Below are positions 6,668 to 16,346 of a DNA stretch of 35,186 bases, one piece after another. Origin of the DNA: Halothiobacillus sp. (GTDB lineage: Bacteria > Pseudomonadota > Gammaproteobacteria > JAAZVP01); contig JAAZVP010000024.1 of assembly GCA_018623495.1 (NCBI GenBank), positions 1 to 35,186 of the forward strand. Direction: 5' to 3'. How positions within the stretch are numbered: the stretch's first letter is position 1; each line of letters opens with the position of its first letter. Position numbers and translations under genes: made by a program. The notes below the pieces were generated by a model, which had not been told where the DNA came from, did not search any database, and saw only the letters and a list, made by a program, of their open reading frames with translations.

Positions 6668-9600
6668 ATGGACAGCATCAACACCCAGCGCGTCGTTCTC
6701 TCGGCCTTCGTGGGCAGTCTCCTGTTCGCCCCCGTGGCCATGGGCGACGACACCGAGATCTACCTGCCCGACGAGAACATCTGGAAGCAGCCCAACGTGC
6801 TGTTCGTGATGGACACCTCGGGGAGCATGGCCTCGACGGTCCAGATCACGCCCGAGGACTACGACCCCACCCAGACCTACAGCGGCAACTGCAGCACGGA
6901 CCGCATCTACTGGAGGGACAGCTCCAACGGTGAACCGAGCTGCGGGACGGACAACTGGATCACCGAGGACGCGTTCAAGTGCAACAGCGCACAAGGCGCA
7001 CTGAACACTGCCGGCCACACCCAGCAAATCGATGCAGGGCAATTCAGAGAGCGGTGCAAGGAGCGGGTCTGCACCACGCGGTGGCGCGACCTGGATGACG
7101 ACGAGCACAGCGAACCCGTGGAATGCCGCAATGACAGCGGCACCCACGGCGAGAACGACGGCTCGGCCGACGTCTACGCCACCAACGATGACGCTTCGGG
7201 CTGGTCATCCGACAGCGACGACGAAATCTACTGGCCCAACCGGGACGACTACAGCTTTTTCACCGGGAATTACCTCAACTACCTCGAAAGCGTGGGCACT
7301 GTCGAAAGGACCCGCCTGGAAGTCGTCCAGCAGATCGCCAGCGATCTCGTCGACAGCATGACCGGGATCAATATCGGGCTGATGCGCTTCGACGTGGACG
7401 AAGGCTATTACGATGGCTACAACGGTGGCTTCGTCGACGTGGCCGTCGATGACATCGAATCGGTTCGCTCCGAGTTCAAAACGGTCCTGAACAGCTACTC
7501 GGCCTACGGCAACACGCCCTTGAGCGAGACCTACTGGGAGGCCGCCCGCTATTTCCGGGGTGAAGGCCTGGACTTCGGCGATTCCAGCGAGCCACGTGAA
7601 AGCACGAGCGACTCCTACAGTGGCGGCAAATACATCTCGCCCATCCAGGACCCCTGCCAGAATAACTTCATCATCCTGTTCACCGACGGCCTGCCGACGG
7701 CCGACAAGGAGACGGACAACAGTTATCGGGTCCCCGACCTGATCGGCGGCAGCTGTTCATACACGGGCGACGCTGATGGCGACGGCGCCTGCATGGTGGA
7801 CCTCGCCGAGTTCCTCTACGAAGAGGACCAGTTCAGCGACGCCGACTTCTCGCGGGACCTCAGCGCCTACGACGAGAGCACCCAGAAGATCGTCACCTAC
7901 ACCGTCGGCTTCCAGCTCGATGCCGGCATCCTGAGCGAGACCGCCAACAAGGGCGGCGGCAAGTACTACACCGCCGACACCTACGACGAACTGAAACAGG
8001 CACTCACCGAGATCTTCGTCGAGATCAAGGACTCCGCGGCCATATTCACCTCCCCGGGCGTGGCGGTGGACAACTTCAACCGGCTGCAGCACCGCAACCA
8101 GCTCTACTACGCGCTGTTCAAGCCGGCCTCCACCGCTAGTTGGCCGGGCAACTTCAAGCGCTACGAGCTGGCCTACAACACGACCTCGGAGACCTTCGAG
8201 ATCGTCGACGTGAACGACGACGCGGCGATCGATCCCCAGACCGGCTTCTTCCGCCAGGGCGCGCAGAGCCACTGGAGCGACGAGGCCGACGGCAACTACG
8301 TCGAAAAGGGCGGGGCCGCCAACGAGCTGACGCTTTCCCGCAACATCTACACCTATACCGGCTCGAAAGACAGCCTTACCGACAGCAGCAATGAGCTTTC
8401 CGAGACCAACTCGGCCATCACCAAGGCCATGCTGGGCATTCCCTCCGCCACCGACGCCGAGCGGGAGAAGGTCCTCGAGTGGGCACGCGGCGTGGACGTG
8501 AACGACATCGACGACGACGGTTCGAGCACCGATGCCTGCACCCGGCTGGGTGACCCCCTCCACGGCGAACCCATCCTGGTGACCTACGGCGGCACCGAGG
8601 ACTCGCCGGACATCACCATGTTCAGTATCACCAACGACGGCTATCTCCACGCCTTCGACCCCGACGACGGCAGCGAAGAATTCGCCTTCGTCCCGCAGGA
8701 CCTGCTGATCAACCTGCCGACACTGATGGAGAACCCCGAGGGCAGCGGCAAGGTCTACGGCCTGGACGGGCCGCTGGAGTTCTACCGCCAGGAATCCTCC
8801 GACGACGGGATCGAGATCGAGGCCGACGAAGGGGACAAGGTATATGTCTTCGCCGGCATGCGCCGCGGTGGCCGCAACTACTATGGCCTGGACGTGACCG
8901 ACCGTGACGCCCCGGAACGCCTTTGGGCCATCAAGGGCGGCAGCGGCGACTTCGCCGAGCTGGGCGAAACCTGGTCCGCCCCCAGGGTCGCCAGGATGCG
9001 CTGGAACGACGGCAGCCTGAAGACCGTGCTCATCTTCGGCGGCGGCTACGACGACGCCCAGGATGCCGAGGGGGCGCCGGTTGCGGACAGCCAGGGTCGT
9101 GCGATTTACATCGTCGACATGGAGACGGGCAGTCGCCTGTGGTGGGCCGGGCCTTCCGGCTCCGGGGCCGACCTGGAACTCGCGAGCCTCACGAACTCCA
9201 TCCCCGGGGACGTGATGCCCGCCGATATCAATGCTGACGGCCTCGTGGACATCATCTTTGCCTCCGACACGGCCGGCCAGGTATTCCGCATGGACGTCGC
9301 CTACCAGGACACGGACAACGACCAGACCGTGGACACGCTGGACACCATTACCGGCGGCCGCATCGCCAATCTCGGCGGCGACGATGCCGATGACAACCGT
9401 CGCTTCTACAACACCCCCGACGTGACCGTGATGAAGGACCCCAGCGGGGACTACATCGCCATCACCATCGGCTCCGGTCTGCGGGCCCATCCGCTCAACA
9501 CCACCATCAACGACCGCTTCTACGTCCTCGAGGACCATGCCGTCTACGGCCCGCCCAAGGATGACGACGGCAACGTCAGCTACACCACCGTGACCGAGAG

Positions 9601-10177
9601 CGACCTCTACGACGCCACCGCCAACACGATCGGTGAGGGCGCCGACGACGCAGCCTCGACGGCCCGGACGGCACTCGACAACCAGAACGGCTGGTTCATC
9701 AAGCTCGAGGAGGAAGGCGAGAAGGTGCTCGGCTCTTCCAACGTCTTCAACGGGCGACTGCTGTTCACCACCTTCATTCCCAGCAGCGATCCCGCGGCCG
9801 TCTGTGGCACCAAGAACGGGTATTCCCGCATGTACCTTGTCGACCTGAAGGATGCCACGCCGGTTGCCAATTTCGACGGCAAGGGCACCGACGATGCGCT
9901 GACCAAGAGTGATCGCTTCCTGACGATGAAGCGTGGCGGCATCGCCCCCGAACCCCAGGTGCTGCTGGTACCCAAGGACGATGGCGATGCCAACACCGAG
10001 GACCCCATCGAGCCGGTGGTGACGGTGGGTTCGGAGACGCCCATCGAGGACTGGAAGAAGGATCGCCTGGAGGAGTGCACTGGTGACGACTGCCCCGACG
10101 CCGACGACCCGGTACTCAACCCCCTGGGCGAACTGCCGCCGATCACGCGGACCTATTGGCGGGAAAACGACAAGTAA
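6668..10177 (+). CDS. pilY1: PilY1 pilus-tip adhesin/assembly protein (set A)
   Basis: 1169 residues with a signal peptide (cleavage near residue 26). An N-terminal von Willebrand factor A domain carries the MIDAS motif DTSGS at 49-53 and NTPLSETYWEAARYF further on. A C-terminal beta-propeller carries the calcium loop D853-N855-D857-D861 (DINADGLVD), the type of site that controls PilY1 effects on pilus retraction. The protein is extremely rich in Asp, Glu, Ser and Gly and has many Cys in the VWA insert. The ATG at 6668 follows a GAGGAG site; the upstream frame overlaps the preceding gene. PilY1 sits at the pilus tip on the minor-pilin complex, binds surfaces and in Pseudomonas helps surface sensing. 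A second copy is at 13065. Confidence 0.95.
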   Translation: MDSINTQRVVLSAFVGSLLFAPVAMGDDTEIYLPDENIWKQPNVLFVMDTSGSMASTVQITPEDYDPTQTYSGNCSTDRIYWRDSSNGEPSCGTDNWITEDAFKCNSAQGALNTAGHTQQIDAGQFRERCKERVCTTRWRDLDDDEHSEPVECRNDSGTHGENDGSADVYATNDDASGWSSDSDDEIYWPNRDDYSFFTGNYLNYLESVGTVERTRLEVVQQIASDLVDSMTGINIGLMRFDVDEGYYDGYNGGFVDVAVDDIESVRSEFKTVLNSYSAYGNTPLSETYWEAARYFRGEGLDFGDSSEPRESTSDSYSGGKYISPIQDPCQNNFIILFTDGLPTADKETDNSYRVPDLIGGSCSYTGDADGDGACMVDLAEFLYEEDQFSDADFSRDLSAYDESTQKIVTYTVGFQLDAGILSETANKGGGKYYTADTYDELKQALTEIFVEIKDSAAIFTSPGVAVDNFNRLQHRNQLYYALFKPASTASWPGNFKRYELAYNTTSETFEIVDVNDDAAIDPQTGFFRQGAQSHWSDEADGNYVEKGGAANELTLSRNIYTYTGSKDSLTDSSNELSETNSAITKAMLGIPSATDAEREKVLEWARGVDVNDIDDDGSSTDACTRLGDPLHGEPILVTYGGTEDSPDITMFSITNDGYLHAFDPDDGSEEFAFVPQDLLINLPTLMENPEGSGKVYGLDGPLEFYRQESSDDGIEIEADEGDKVYVFAGMRRGGRNYYGLDVTDRDAPERLWAIKGGSGDFAELGETWSAPRVARMRWNDGSLKTVLIFGGGYDDAQDAEGAPVADSQGRAIYIVDMETGSRLWWAGPSGSGADLELASLTNSIPGDVMPADINADGLVDIIFASDTAGQVFRMDVAYQDTDNDQTVDTLDTITGGRIANLGGDDADDNRRFYNTPDVTVMKDPSGDYIAITIGSGLRAHPLNTTINDRFYVLEDHAVYGPPKDDDGNVSYTTVTESDLYDATANTIGEGADDAASTARTALDNQNGWFIKLEEEGEKVLGSSNVFNGRLLFTTFIPSSDPAAVCGTKNGYSRMYLVDLKDATPVANFDGKGTDDALTKSDRFLTMKRGGIAPEPQVLLVPKDDGDANTEDPIEPVVTVGSETPIEDWKKDRLEECTGDDCPDADDPVLNPLGELPPITRTYWRENDK

Positions 10178-10192
10178 GGAGGCGATAACGCC

Positions 10193-10657
10193 ATGCAGTA
10201 TGCGCCGCACCGGAAGGCCGGCCTCGGCTTCACCCTGATCGAGCTGATGATCACGGTGGCCATCCTGGCCATCATCGTCTCCATCGCCTATCCCTCCTAC
10301 CAGGAGCAGGTGCGCAAATCGAGGCGCGCCGACGGGCAGTCGATGCTCATGCAGGTGATGCAGGCCCAGGAACGCCACTACACGGAGAACTACACCTACA
10401 CTACCGACCTCGACTCCAGTGGCGATGCCGGGGAACTCGGCCTGGATGGTTCGGGCGCCTCCGCCGGCAACGTCCTCTCCGACGAGGAGCACTATGAGAT
10501 CAGCGCCGCGGCCTGCGGGGGCGGCATCGGTGAATGCGTACAGCTCACCGCCACGCCCCGGAAGGACCAGGCCAATGACGGCTGCGGCAACCTGACCCTC
10601 GACTCGACGGGCGACAAGGGCAGGACCGGAAGCACCCCGCTCGAGCAGTGCTGGTAG
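10193..10657 (+). CDS. pilE: Type IV minor pilin PilE (end of set A)
   Basis: 154 residues. The leader MQYAPHRKAGLG is followed by FTLIELMITVAILAIIVSIAYPSYQEQVRKSRRADG, a PilE-type N-terminus with Glu5. Two C-terminal cysteines (DGCGNLTL and the final QCW) match the usual pilin disulfide loop. AAGGAGG lies upstream of the ATG at 10193. It begins 15 bp after pilY1 and closes set A; set B has no pilE, so this PilE may serve both. It could also be called a PilA-like pilin, but length and position favour PilE. Confidence 0.9.
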   Translation: MQYAPHRKAGLGFTLIELMITVAILAIIVSIAYPSYQEQVRKSRRADGQSMLMQVMQAQERHYTENYTYTTDLDSSGDAGELGLDGSGASAGNVLSDEEHYEISAAACGGGIGECVQLTATPRKDQANDGCGNLTLDSTGDKGRTGSTPLEQCW

Positions 10658-10834
10658 CCCGGTCGAGCACCGTTTTCGGGGCTGCTTGATACGGCCTGGC
10701 AACCTGGCGGTCGCCGGCGGCATTCCGCCCGTCGAGCGACTATGCTTGTAGGTGGCGGTGGAAATCGCCCCGGCCACCGAAGACCCGGCAGGGGCAAGTC
10801 ATTGGAGTACGACACGGAAGGGGTAAGGGCCTTC
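10658..10834. other. 177-bp gap between the two minor-pilin sets
   Basis: No gene or clear terminator is seen here. It probably holds the promoter of set B; the best -10-like hexamer is TATGCT at 10741-10746, with no convincing -35. A reading frame continues upstream of the pilV start into this gap but lacks coding character. Confidence 0.4.
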
Positions 10835-11296
10835 ATGAACGCCATTCCATCCCGGTCTCTTCCAGGGCAGCGAAAGAGTCGGCCCCAGCAAGGCTTCACC
10901 CTGCTCGAGGTACTGATCACGGCCGTCATCCTGGCGATCGGTCTGCTGGGCCTGGCCGCGCTGCAGACCGCGGCGCTGCGCAGCAACGATGGCGCCTACA
11001 TGCGCAGCCAGGCCACCATCCTCGCCTACGACATGCTCGACCGCATGCGCGCCAACCGCGAAGCGGCCCTCGCCGGTGACTACGACATCAACCTGAGCGC
11101 CGCGGCACCCTCGGGCGGATCGGTGGCCGACGAAGACCTCCAGAACTGGCTGGACGATCTGCAATCCACCCTGCCGGCCGGCGACGGCGCGGTCGACTGT
11201 CCCGCCGGCGCCGCCTGCCGGATCACCGTCGTCTGGAACGACCTGCGGGCCAATGGCGACACCACCGCTTCCTGGATCATGGAGGCTCGCCTATGA
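10835..11296 (+). CDS. pilV: Type IV minor pilin PilV (set B)
   Basis: 153 residues from the ATG at 10835. The leader of 18 residues ends RPQQG, followed by FTLLEVLITAVILAIGLLGLAAL (Glu5 present) and the PilV pattern AYDMLDRMRANREAALAGDY. The C-terminal part has the cysteine pair DCPAGAAC and RITVVWNDLR, a classic PilV ending. It lacks the long cysteine-rich tail of the set-A copy. It is the first gene of set B; its stop overlaps the pilW start by 4 bp. Confidence 0.92.
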   Translation: MNAIPSRSLPGQRKSRPQQGFTLLEVLITAVILAIGLLGLAALQTAALRSNDGAYMRSQATILAYDMLDRMRANREAALAGDYDINLSAAAPSGGSVADEDLQNWLDDLQSTLPAGDGAVDCPAGAACRITVVWNDLRANGDTTASWIMEARL

Positions 11297-12429
11297 CCCC
11301 GAAAACCGCCTTTGCCGGCCGCTTTCCCCGGTCCCGGGCGGCGGGCCTCACGCTGGTGGAGCTGCTCATCGGCATCACCCTGGGCCTGGTCCTGGTGGCG
11401 GGCATGATCCAGCTCTTCATCAGCAACAAGGCCAGCTACCAGCTCAACGAGAGCATGTCCCGCGTCCAGGAAAACGGGCGTTTCGCGGTGCAGATGCTCA
11501 ACGACTGGACACGCGGGGCCGGCTTCATCGGCTGCACCCACGAGGTGGAGACGATCGGCAACGCGCTTGCCGGATCGGCACCGACCTACGGCTTCACGGG
11601 GACCTTCGATCCCCGCCAGCCGCTTGCCGGCTGGGAATACACCGCCACGGCCGACGGCGACAACCTGGCGCTGGCCGAGAATGCCCCGACCCAGGCCAAT
11701 GACAGCGGCAACCTGCTGACCACCGCCGGCAACATCGATCTGCCGGCCTTCGCCATCGTCCCCGGCTCGGACGTGCTGATGACCTGGAGTGCCGGGCGAC
11801 ACTCGGCGCCGCTCAACGACATCGTCAACCCCGGGGCCCTGCCGACCACGCTGGAGACCCAGTTTCCGAGCGGCATCCGCGCCGGGGACATCGTCGTGGT
11901 CTCCGACTGCGACCAGGGGGCCAGCTGGGCCCAGGTATGCTCGCTCTCGGGTGACGACCTGGTGCTCTCCGGCAGCTGTTCGCCGGGCAACACCCGCCCG
12001 CCGGCGGTGGTCGCCGACCATGGCCCGGTCGTCGGGGCGATGGAGGCCAGCATCTTTTTCGTCGGCAAGGAAGACGACGATCCAGTCAATCCGCCGACCC
12101 TCTTTCGACTCTCGCTCGATCCCGACGGCACCGCGGACACGCTCGAGGCCCTGGTCGAGGGCGTCGAGAGCCTGCAGATCACCTACGGCGAGGACGGTGG
12201 CGACAGCGACCGGGATGCCGATGTCTACCACGCCGCGGACCAGGTCGGCGACTGGGAGGACGTCGTCGCGGTGCGGATGGGCCTGCTGCTGCGCTCGGAC
12301 AACACCACCGTCCAGTCGCGCATGTCACGCACCCATGACCTGCTCGGGGTGAACGTCACCACCCCGGCCGACCGCCACTTGCGCCACGTGTTTCGCGTCA
12401 ACAACGCCATTCGCAACAACCTGCCGTGA
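11293..12429 (+). CDS. pilW: Type IV minor pilin PilW (set B, long form)
   Basis: 378 residues. The leader ends RSRAAG, followed by LTLVELLIGITLGLVLVAGMIQLF (Glu5) and the signature SRVQENGRFAVQML. A middle domain of more than 100 residues with cysteines (SDCDQGASWAQVC, SGSCSPGN) is absent from the set-A copy. The C-terminal part (VEGVESLQITYGEDGG to VAVRMGLLLRSDN and VFRVNNAIRNNLP) again aligns with it. This is the usual PilW size. It overlaps pilV (ATGA) and pilX (GTGA). Confidence 0.93.
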   Translation: MTPKTAFAGRFPRSRAAGLTLVELLIGITLGLVLVAGMIQLFISNKASYQLNESMSRVQENGRFAVQMLNDWTRGAGFIGCTHEVETIGNALAGSAPTYGFTGTFDPRQPLAGWEYTATADGDNLALAENAPTQANDSGNLLTTAGNIDLPAFAIVPGSDVLMTWSAGRHSAPLNDIVNPGALPTTLETQFPSGIRAGDIVVVSDCDQGASWAQVCSLSGDDLVLSGSCSPGNTRPPAVVADHGPVVGAMEASIFFVGKEDDDPVNPPTLFRLSLDPDGTADTLEALVEGVESLQITYGEDGGDSDRDADVYHAADQVGDWEDVVAVRMGLLLRSDNTTVQSRMSRTHDLLGVNVTTPADRHLRHVFRVNNAIRNNLP

Positions 12430-12998
12430 GCCGCAACGCCATGCCCGAGCGCAATCTCCCAAGCAGCAGCCGCTTTTTCCGCCGGGGCCAGGTCCTGGTC
12501 ATCAGCCTGATCGTGCTGCTGCTGCTCACCATCATCGGCGTCACGGCCATGCGCACCACCACGCTGCAAGAGCGGATGGCGGGCAACCTGCGCGACCAGA
12601 CCCTGGCCTTCCAGGCCGCGGAGAGCGGCCTGCGGGATGCCGAGCAGTGGCTCGACGACCAGGTGACCGAACCGGTGCCGGTTTCGCCGCCCTGCCCCTC
12701 GGGCCAGACCTGTCACGTCTACGAGGCCGACAGCCTCACCGACCTGCTCTCCCGGGACCCGGCATGGTGGGAGGCCAACGGCATCGAGTACGGCACCGAG
12801 GGCAGCACGGACATTGCCGGGGTCGCCGCCGATCCGCGCTACGTGACCGAATCCGAGGCCTTCATCCGCGACAGCCTGCGGATCGGCCACGAAGTCGCCA
12901 CCGGCCGCAACGTCTACCGTTCCACGGCGCGCGCCACGGGTGGCAGCGCCAACGCGGTGCGCACGGTGCAGGGCACCTATGTGCGCCGGTTCAATTAG
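12426..12998 (+). CDS. pilX: Type IV pilus assembly protein PilX (set B)
   Basis: 190 residues from a GTG at 12426 that overlaps the pilW stop (GTGA); an ATG at 12441 is a shorter alternative. The basic end FFRRG is followed by a hydrophobic helix, QVLVISLIVLLLLTIIGVTAM, then the textbook PilX sequence TTTLQERMAGNLRDQ and LAFQAAESGLRDAE. There is no Glu at position 5, as expected for PilX. This copy is much closer to the family consensus than the set-A one. Confidence 0.93.
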   Translation: MSRNAMPERNLPSSSRFFRRGQVLVISLIVLLLLTIIGVTAMRTTTLQERMAGNLRDQTLAFQAAESGLRDAEQWLDDQVTEPVPVSPPCPSGQTCHVYEADSLTDLLSRDPAWWEANGIEYGTEGSTDIAGVAADPRYVTESEAFIRDSLRIGHEVATGRNVYRSTARATGGSANAVRTVQGTYVRRFN

Positions 12999-13064
12999 CC
13001 TCGCCGGCCGGCTGACTCCCGGGTCGGGGCAATGATCGCGATCAGCGAAACGAGGGCTGAAGGC

Positions 13065-16000
13065 ATGAACAACGCGATCCGCAAGACACTGATGGCCACC
13101 GCCGTGGCCGGCACCCTGGCCACCGCCGGGCCGCTGCAGGCCGAGCCGCTCGCCATCTCCGAGATCCCCCTGAGCGTCTCCAGCAGCGTCCAGCCCAACG
13201 TGATGCTGCTGATCGACGACTCGGGCAGCATGGACAACATCATCTGGGCAGAGGGCTTCGACCCCACCGTGAGCTACCCCTACTGGGGCGGAGGCTACTG
13301 GAGCTCGACGAGCGGCAACGTCCACCTCTCTTCGCTCCCCGAGTACTACGGCGCGGGCGGCAACTGGTTCCGGGGCTACCGCAACGGCAGCTACAAGTAC
13401 CTGCGGCTGCCCGACCCCGTGGGCTATGAAAACACCCGCTACTCGGGCAACTACCTGAACTATCTGTTCTCGACCTACGACAACTGGACCGATCTCAGCG
13501 ACGGCGACATCCCCGACGACTACCGGATGAACGTGGCCCGCGACGTGGCCCGCCAGATCGTCACCGAGACCCCCGGCATGCGCTTCGGCGTGAGCTCGTT
13601 CAACTACAGCCAGGGCGGCTCCATCGATGCCGAGTGCGGCGCACCGGAAAGCGAGCTCACCGACGCCATCGACGACCTCTACTCCTCCAACTGGACCCCG
13701 CTGGCGGAGAGCTTCTACGAGGTGACGCGCTACTTCCGCGGGCTCGACGGCGAGTACGACAACGTCGACTACACCAGCCCCATCCAGTACCGCTGCCAGA
13801 AGAACTTCTCCATCGTCATCACCGACGGCTATCCCACCTACGACACGGACCTCGACTCGGTGAGCGACCCCGACGACGGTGGCCAGCTGCCCGACTGGGA
13901 CGGCGAGGCGCCGGCGACCGACGCGTCCGACTACCCCAACTTCCCGCAGTACTCGGACGGTTTCGGCCCCGACCAGGGCAACGCCAGCGACGAGGGCTAT
14001 GCCCTGTTCCTCGACGATGTCGCCAAGTTCGCCTGGGACATCGACTTCATCACCTCCGGCACCGACGACGCCGGCGTGAGCTACGAGGACCCGGCCTTCG
14101 ACCAGCAGCATCTCTCCACCTACACGGTGGGCTTCGCCACCAGCAACCAGATGCTCGAGGACGCCGCCGAATACGGCCACGCGCGCTACTACACGGCCGA
14201 CAACGCCGCCCAGCTCACCGCCGCGCTGCAAGCGGCCATCGCCGACATCCTCGCGCGCCTCGGCTCGTCCTCGTCGGCGGCCTCCAACACCGGCTTCGTC
14301 AGCAGCGGCGCGCGGGTCTACCAGGCCCGCTTCAACAGCACCGACTGGAGCGGCGAACTGCTCGCCTTCGACCTGGTCACCGACCCCACCGATCCCGCCT
14401 ATGGCCAGCTGCTGCACACCGGCACCGGGCCGGACGGTGCCCAGTGGGAGGCCGGCAACCGCATCGACTGCACCGGCATCGAGGGCGACACGCGCTGCAC
14501 CAACCGCCACATCCTGACCTTCAACGCCGGCGGCGTGCCCTTCCGCTGGGACGACCTGGGCACCGACCAGCGCAATGCCCTCGGCACCACCGAGACCCGG
14601 CAGAAGGCCGTCCTCAACTACCTGCGCGGCGACCAGGACCTGGAGGGTCCCGCCGCCGACGACTTCCGCCCGCGCGACAGCCTGCTCGGCGACATCGTCC
14701 ACTCCAGCCCGCGCTACGTGGCCGGGCCGAACTTCCGCTACCCGGCCAACTGGCCGGGCGCCTCGCCGCCCGAGGACGGCCACCCCTACGCCGACTTCCG
14801 CAGCGCCCACGACGACCGCGACCCGATGCTCTACGTGGGCGCCAACGACGGCATGCTGCACGCCTTCGACGCCATCACCGGGGACGAGCGGCTGGCCTAC
14901 GTGCCCTCGCCGGTCATCGAGACCGCCGCGCACCTGGCCGATCCCGACTACGGCCACCGCTTCTCGGTCGACGGCACCCCCACCGTCATCGACGCCTTCT
15001 TCGACGGGGCGTGGCACAGCGTGCTCGCCGGCGGGCTCAACAAGGGTGGACAGGGCATCTACGCCCTCGACGTCAGCGACCCGGACAGCGACTTCACCGA
15101 GGCCCAGGCGGGCAGCGTGGCCCTCTGGGAATTCACCGACGCCGATGATGCCGACCTCGGCTATACCTACAGCCAGCCGGCCATCGCGCGCATGGCCAAC
15201 GGCCAGTGGGCGGTGATCTTCGGCAACGGCTACAACAACACCGAGGCCGACGGCAACGCCAGCTCCACCGGCCACGCCGTGCTCTACATCGCCTTCATCG
15301 GCGCCGGCCTCGACGGCTGGAGCAGCGGCGACTTCATCAAGATCGACACCGGCAGCGGCAGCGTGGACACGCCCAACGGGCTGGCGACCGTCGCGCCCAT
15401 CGACCTCGACGGCAACCACGTCGTCGACGCCATCTATGCCGGCGACCTGCGCGGCAACCTGTGGAAATTCGACGTGGACAGCAGCGACAGCTCGGCGTGG
15501 GGCTCGGCCTTCACCGCGGGCGGCGCCCCCCGGCCCCTGTTCACCGCCTGCAGCGCCGATACCTGCTCGGCCGCCAACCGCCAGCCCATCACCACCCGCC
15601 CCGAGGTGGGCCGGGCGGCCGGGCGGCCGGGCGTGATGGTCTACTTCGGCACCGGCAAGTACCTGGAGACCACCGACAGCGCACCCGAGAACCCCGGCAT
15701 CGAGAGCTTCTACGGCATCCACGACCCGCTCGACGGCAGCCGCGTGGACAGCCGCTCCCAGCTTCTGGAACAGGAAGTCCTGCTGCACGACACCAGCAGC
15801 TTCGACACCGAGGTCCGGGTCACCAGCGACTACCCGCTGGCCGCCGACGACCGCGGCTGGTACCTCGACCTCACGCCGCCGGGCGGCAGCGCCACCGGCG
15901 AACGCCAGGTGACCAACTCGGTCCTGCGGGCCGGGCGCATCATCTTCACCACGCTCACGCCGGGGGACGACCCCTGCGTGCCGGGCGGTCGCAGCTGGCT

Positions 16001-16322
16001 GATGGAGCTCGACCCGGCCAACGGGGGCCGGCTGGGCTTCACCCCGTTCGACCTCGACGGCAACCGGATCTTCGACCAGGACGACTACGCCACCATCACC
16101 GAGGGCGGCGAGGAGGTCCTGGTACCGGTCTCCGGCGAGATCCTGGACGTGGGCGGGGCCGCCACACCCAGCTTCATGGCCGGCGAGGACGGCCAGGAAT
16201 TCGCCTACATCTCCGGCGACCCCATCGGGGACATGATGGGCGGGCCGCAAGCCCTGGTACTCAACCCCGGCGGGCAGGTCGAGGGACGCCAGTCCTGGAC
16301 GCAGCCCACCGGGGCCCGCTGA
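13065..16322 (+). CDS. pilY1: PilY1 pilus-tip adhesin/assembly protein (set B)
   Basis: 1085 residues with a signal peptide cleaved after PLQA (residue 26). The VWA domain has MIDAS motif DDSGS at 51-55, followed by NYLNYLFSTYDNW and TPLAESFYEVTRYFRG. The C-terminal propeller includes the DIVHSSPRYV and YVGANDGMLHAFDA signatures. The calcium loop is D780-D782-N784-D788 (DLDGNHVVD). The protein is acidic and rich in Tyr and Gly near the N-terminus. The ATG at 13065 gives a compact signal peptide; a frame from 13032 would add 11 charged residues. It is a diverged paralogue of the set-A PilY1: both have VWA and propeller parts, but the VWA inserts differ strongly. The two could bind different surfaces. 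Confidence 0.95.
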   Translation: MNNAIRKTLMATAVAGTLATAGPLQAEPLAISEIPLSVSSSVQPNVMLLIDDSGSMDNIIWAEGFDPTVSYPYWGGGYWSSTSGNVHLSSLPEYYGAGGNWFRGYRNGSYKYLRLPDPVGYENTRYSGNYLNYLFSTYDNWTDLSDGDIPDDYRMNVARDVARQIVTETPGMRFGVSSFNYSQGGSIDAECGAPESELTDAIDDLYSSNWTPLAESFYEVTRYFRGLDGEYDNVDYTSPIQYRCQKNFSIVITDGYPTYDTDLDSVSDPDDGGQLPDWDGEAPATDASDYPNFPQYSDGFGPDQGNASDEGYALFLDDVAKFAWDIDFITSGTDDAGVSYEDPAFDQQHLSTYTVGFATSNQMLEDAAEYGHARYYTADNAAQLTAALQAAIADILARLGSSSSAASNTGFVSSGARVYQARFNSTDWSGELLAFDLVTDPTDPAYGQLLHTGTGPDGAQWEAGNRIDCTGIEGDTRCTNRHILTFNAGGVPFRWDDLGTDQRNALGTTETRQKAVLNYLRGDQDLEGPAADDFRPRDSLLGDIVHSSPRYVAGPNFRYPANWPGASPPEDGHPYADFRSAHDDRDPMLYVGANDGMLHAFDAITGDERLAYVPSPVIETAAHLADPDYGHRFSVDGTPTVIDAFFDGAWHSVLAGGLNKGGQGIYALDVSDPDSDFTEAQAGSVALWEFTDADDADLGYTYSQPAIARMANGQWAVIFGNGYNNTEADGNASSTGHAVLYIAFIGAGLDGWSSGDFIKIDTGSGSVDTPNGLATVAPIDLDGNHVVDAIYAGDLRGNLWKFDVDSSDSSAWGSAFTAGGAPRPLFTACSADTCSAANRQPITTRPEVGRAAGRPGVMVYFGTGKYLETTDSAPENPGIESFYGIHDPLDGSRVDSRSQLLEQEVLLHDTSSFDTEVRVTSDYPLAADDRGWYLDLTPPGGSATGERQVTNSVLRAGRIIFTTLTPGDDPCVPGGRSWLMELDPANGGRLGFTPFDLDGNRIFDQDDYATITEGGEEVLVPVSGEILDVGGAATPSFMAGEDGQEFAYISGDPIGDMMGGPQALVLNPGGQVEGRQSWTQPTGAR

Positions 16323-16346
16323 AGCCTCATCCGGGAGTAACGCGCG

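Noticed and set aside
7757-10777. A 1006-codon minus-strand open frame opposite pilY1 and pilE
   Set aside because: Same cause: strong third-position GC bias on the coding strand leaves the opposite frame open; no family features are visible.
10658-10834. A sigma-54 (PilR-type) promoter before set B
   Set aside because: TGGCAA occurs but no GC pair follows at the required spacing.
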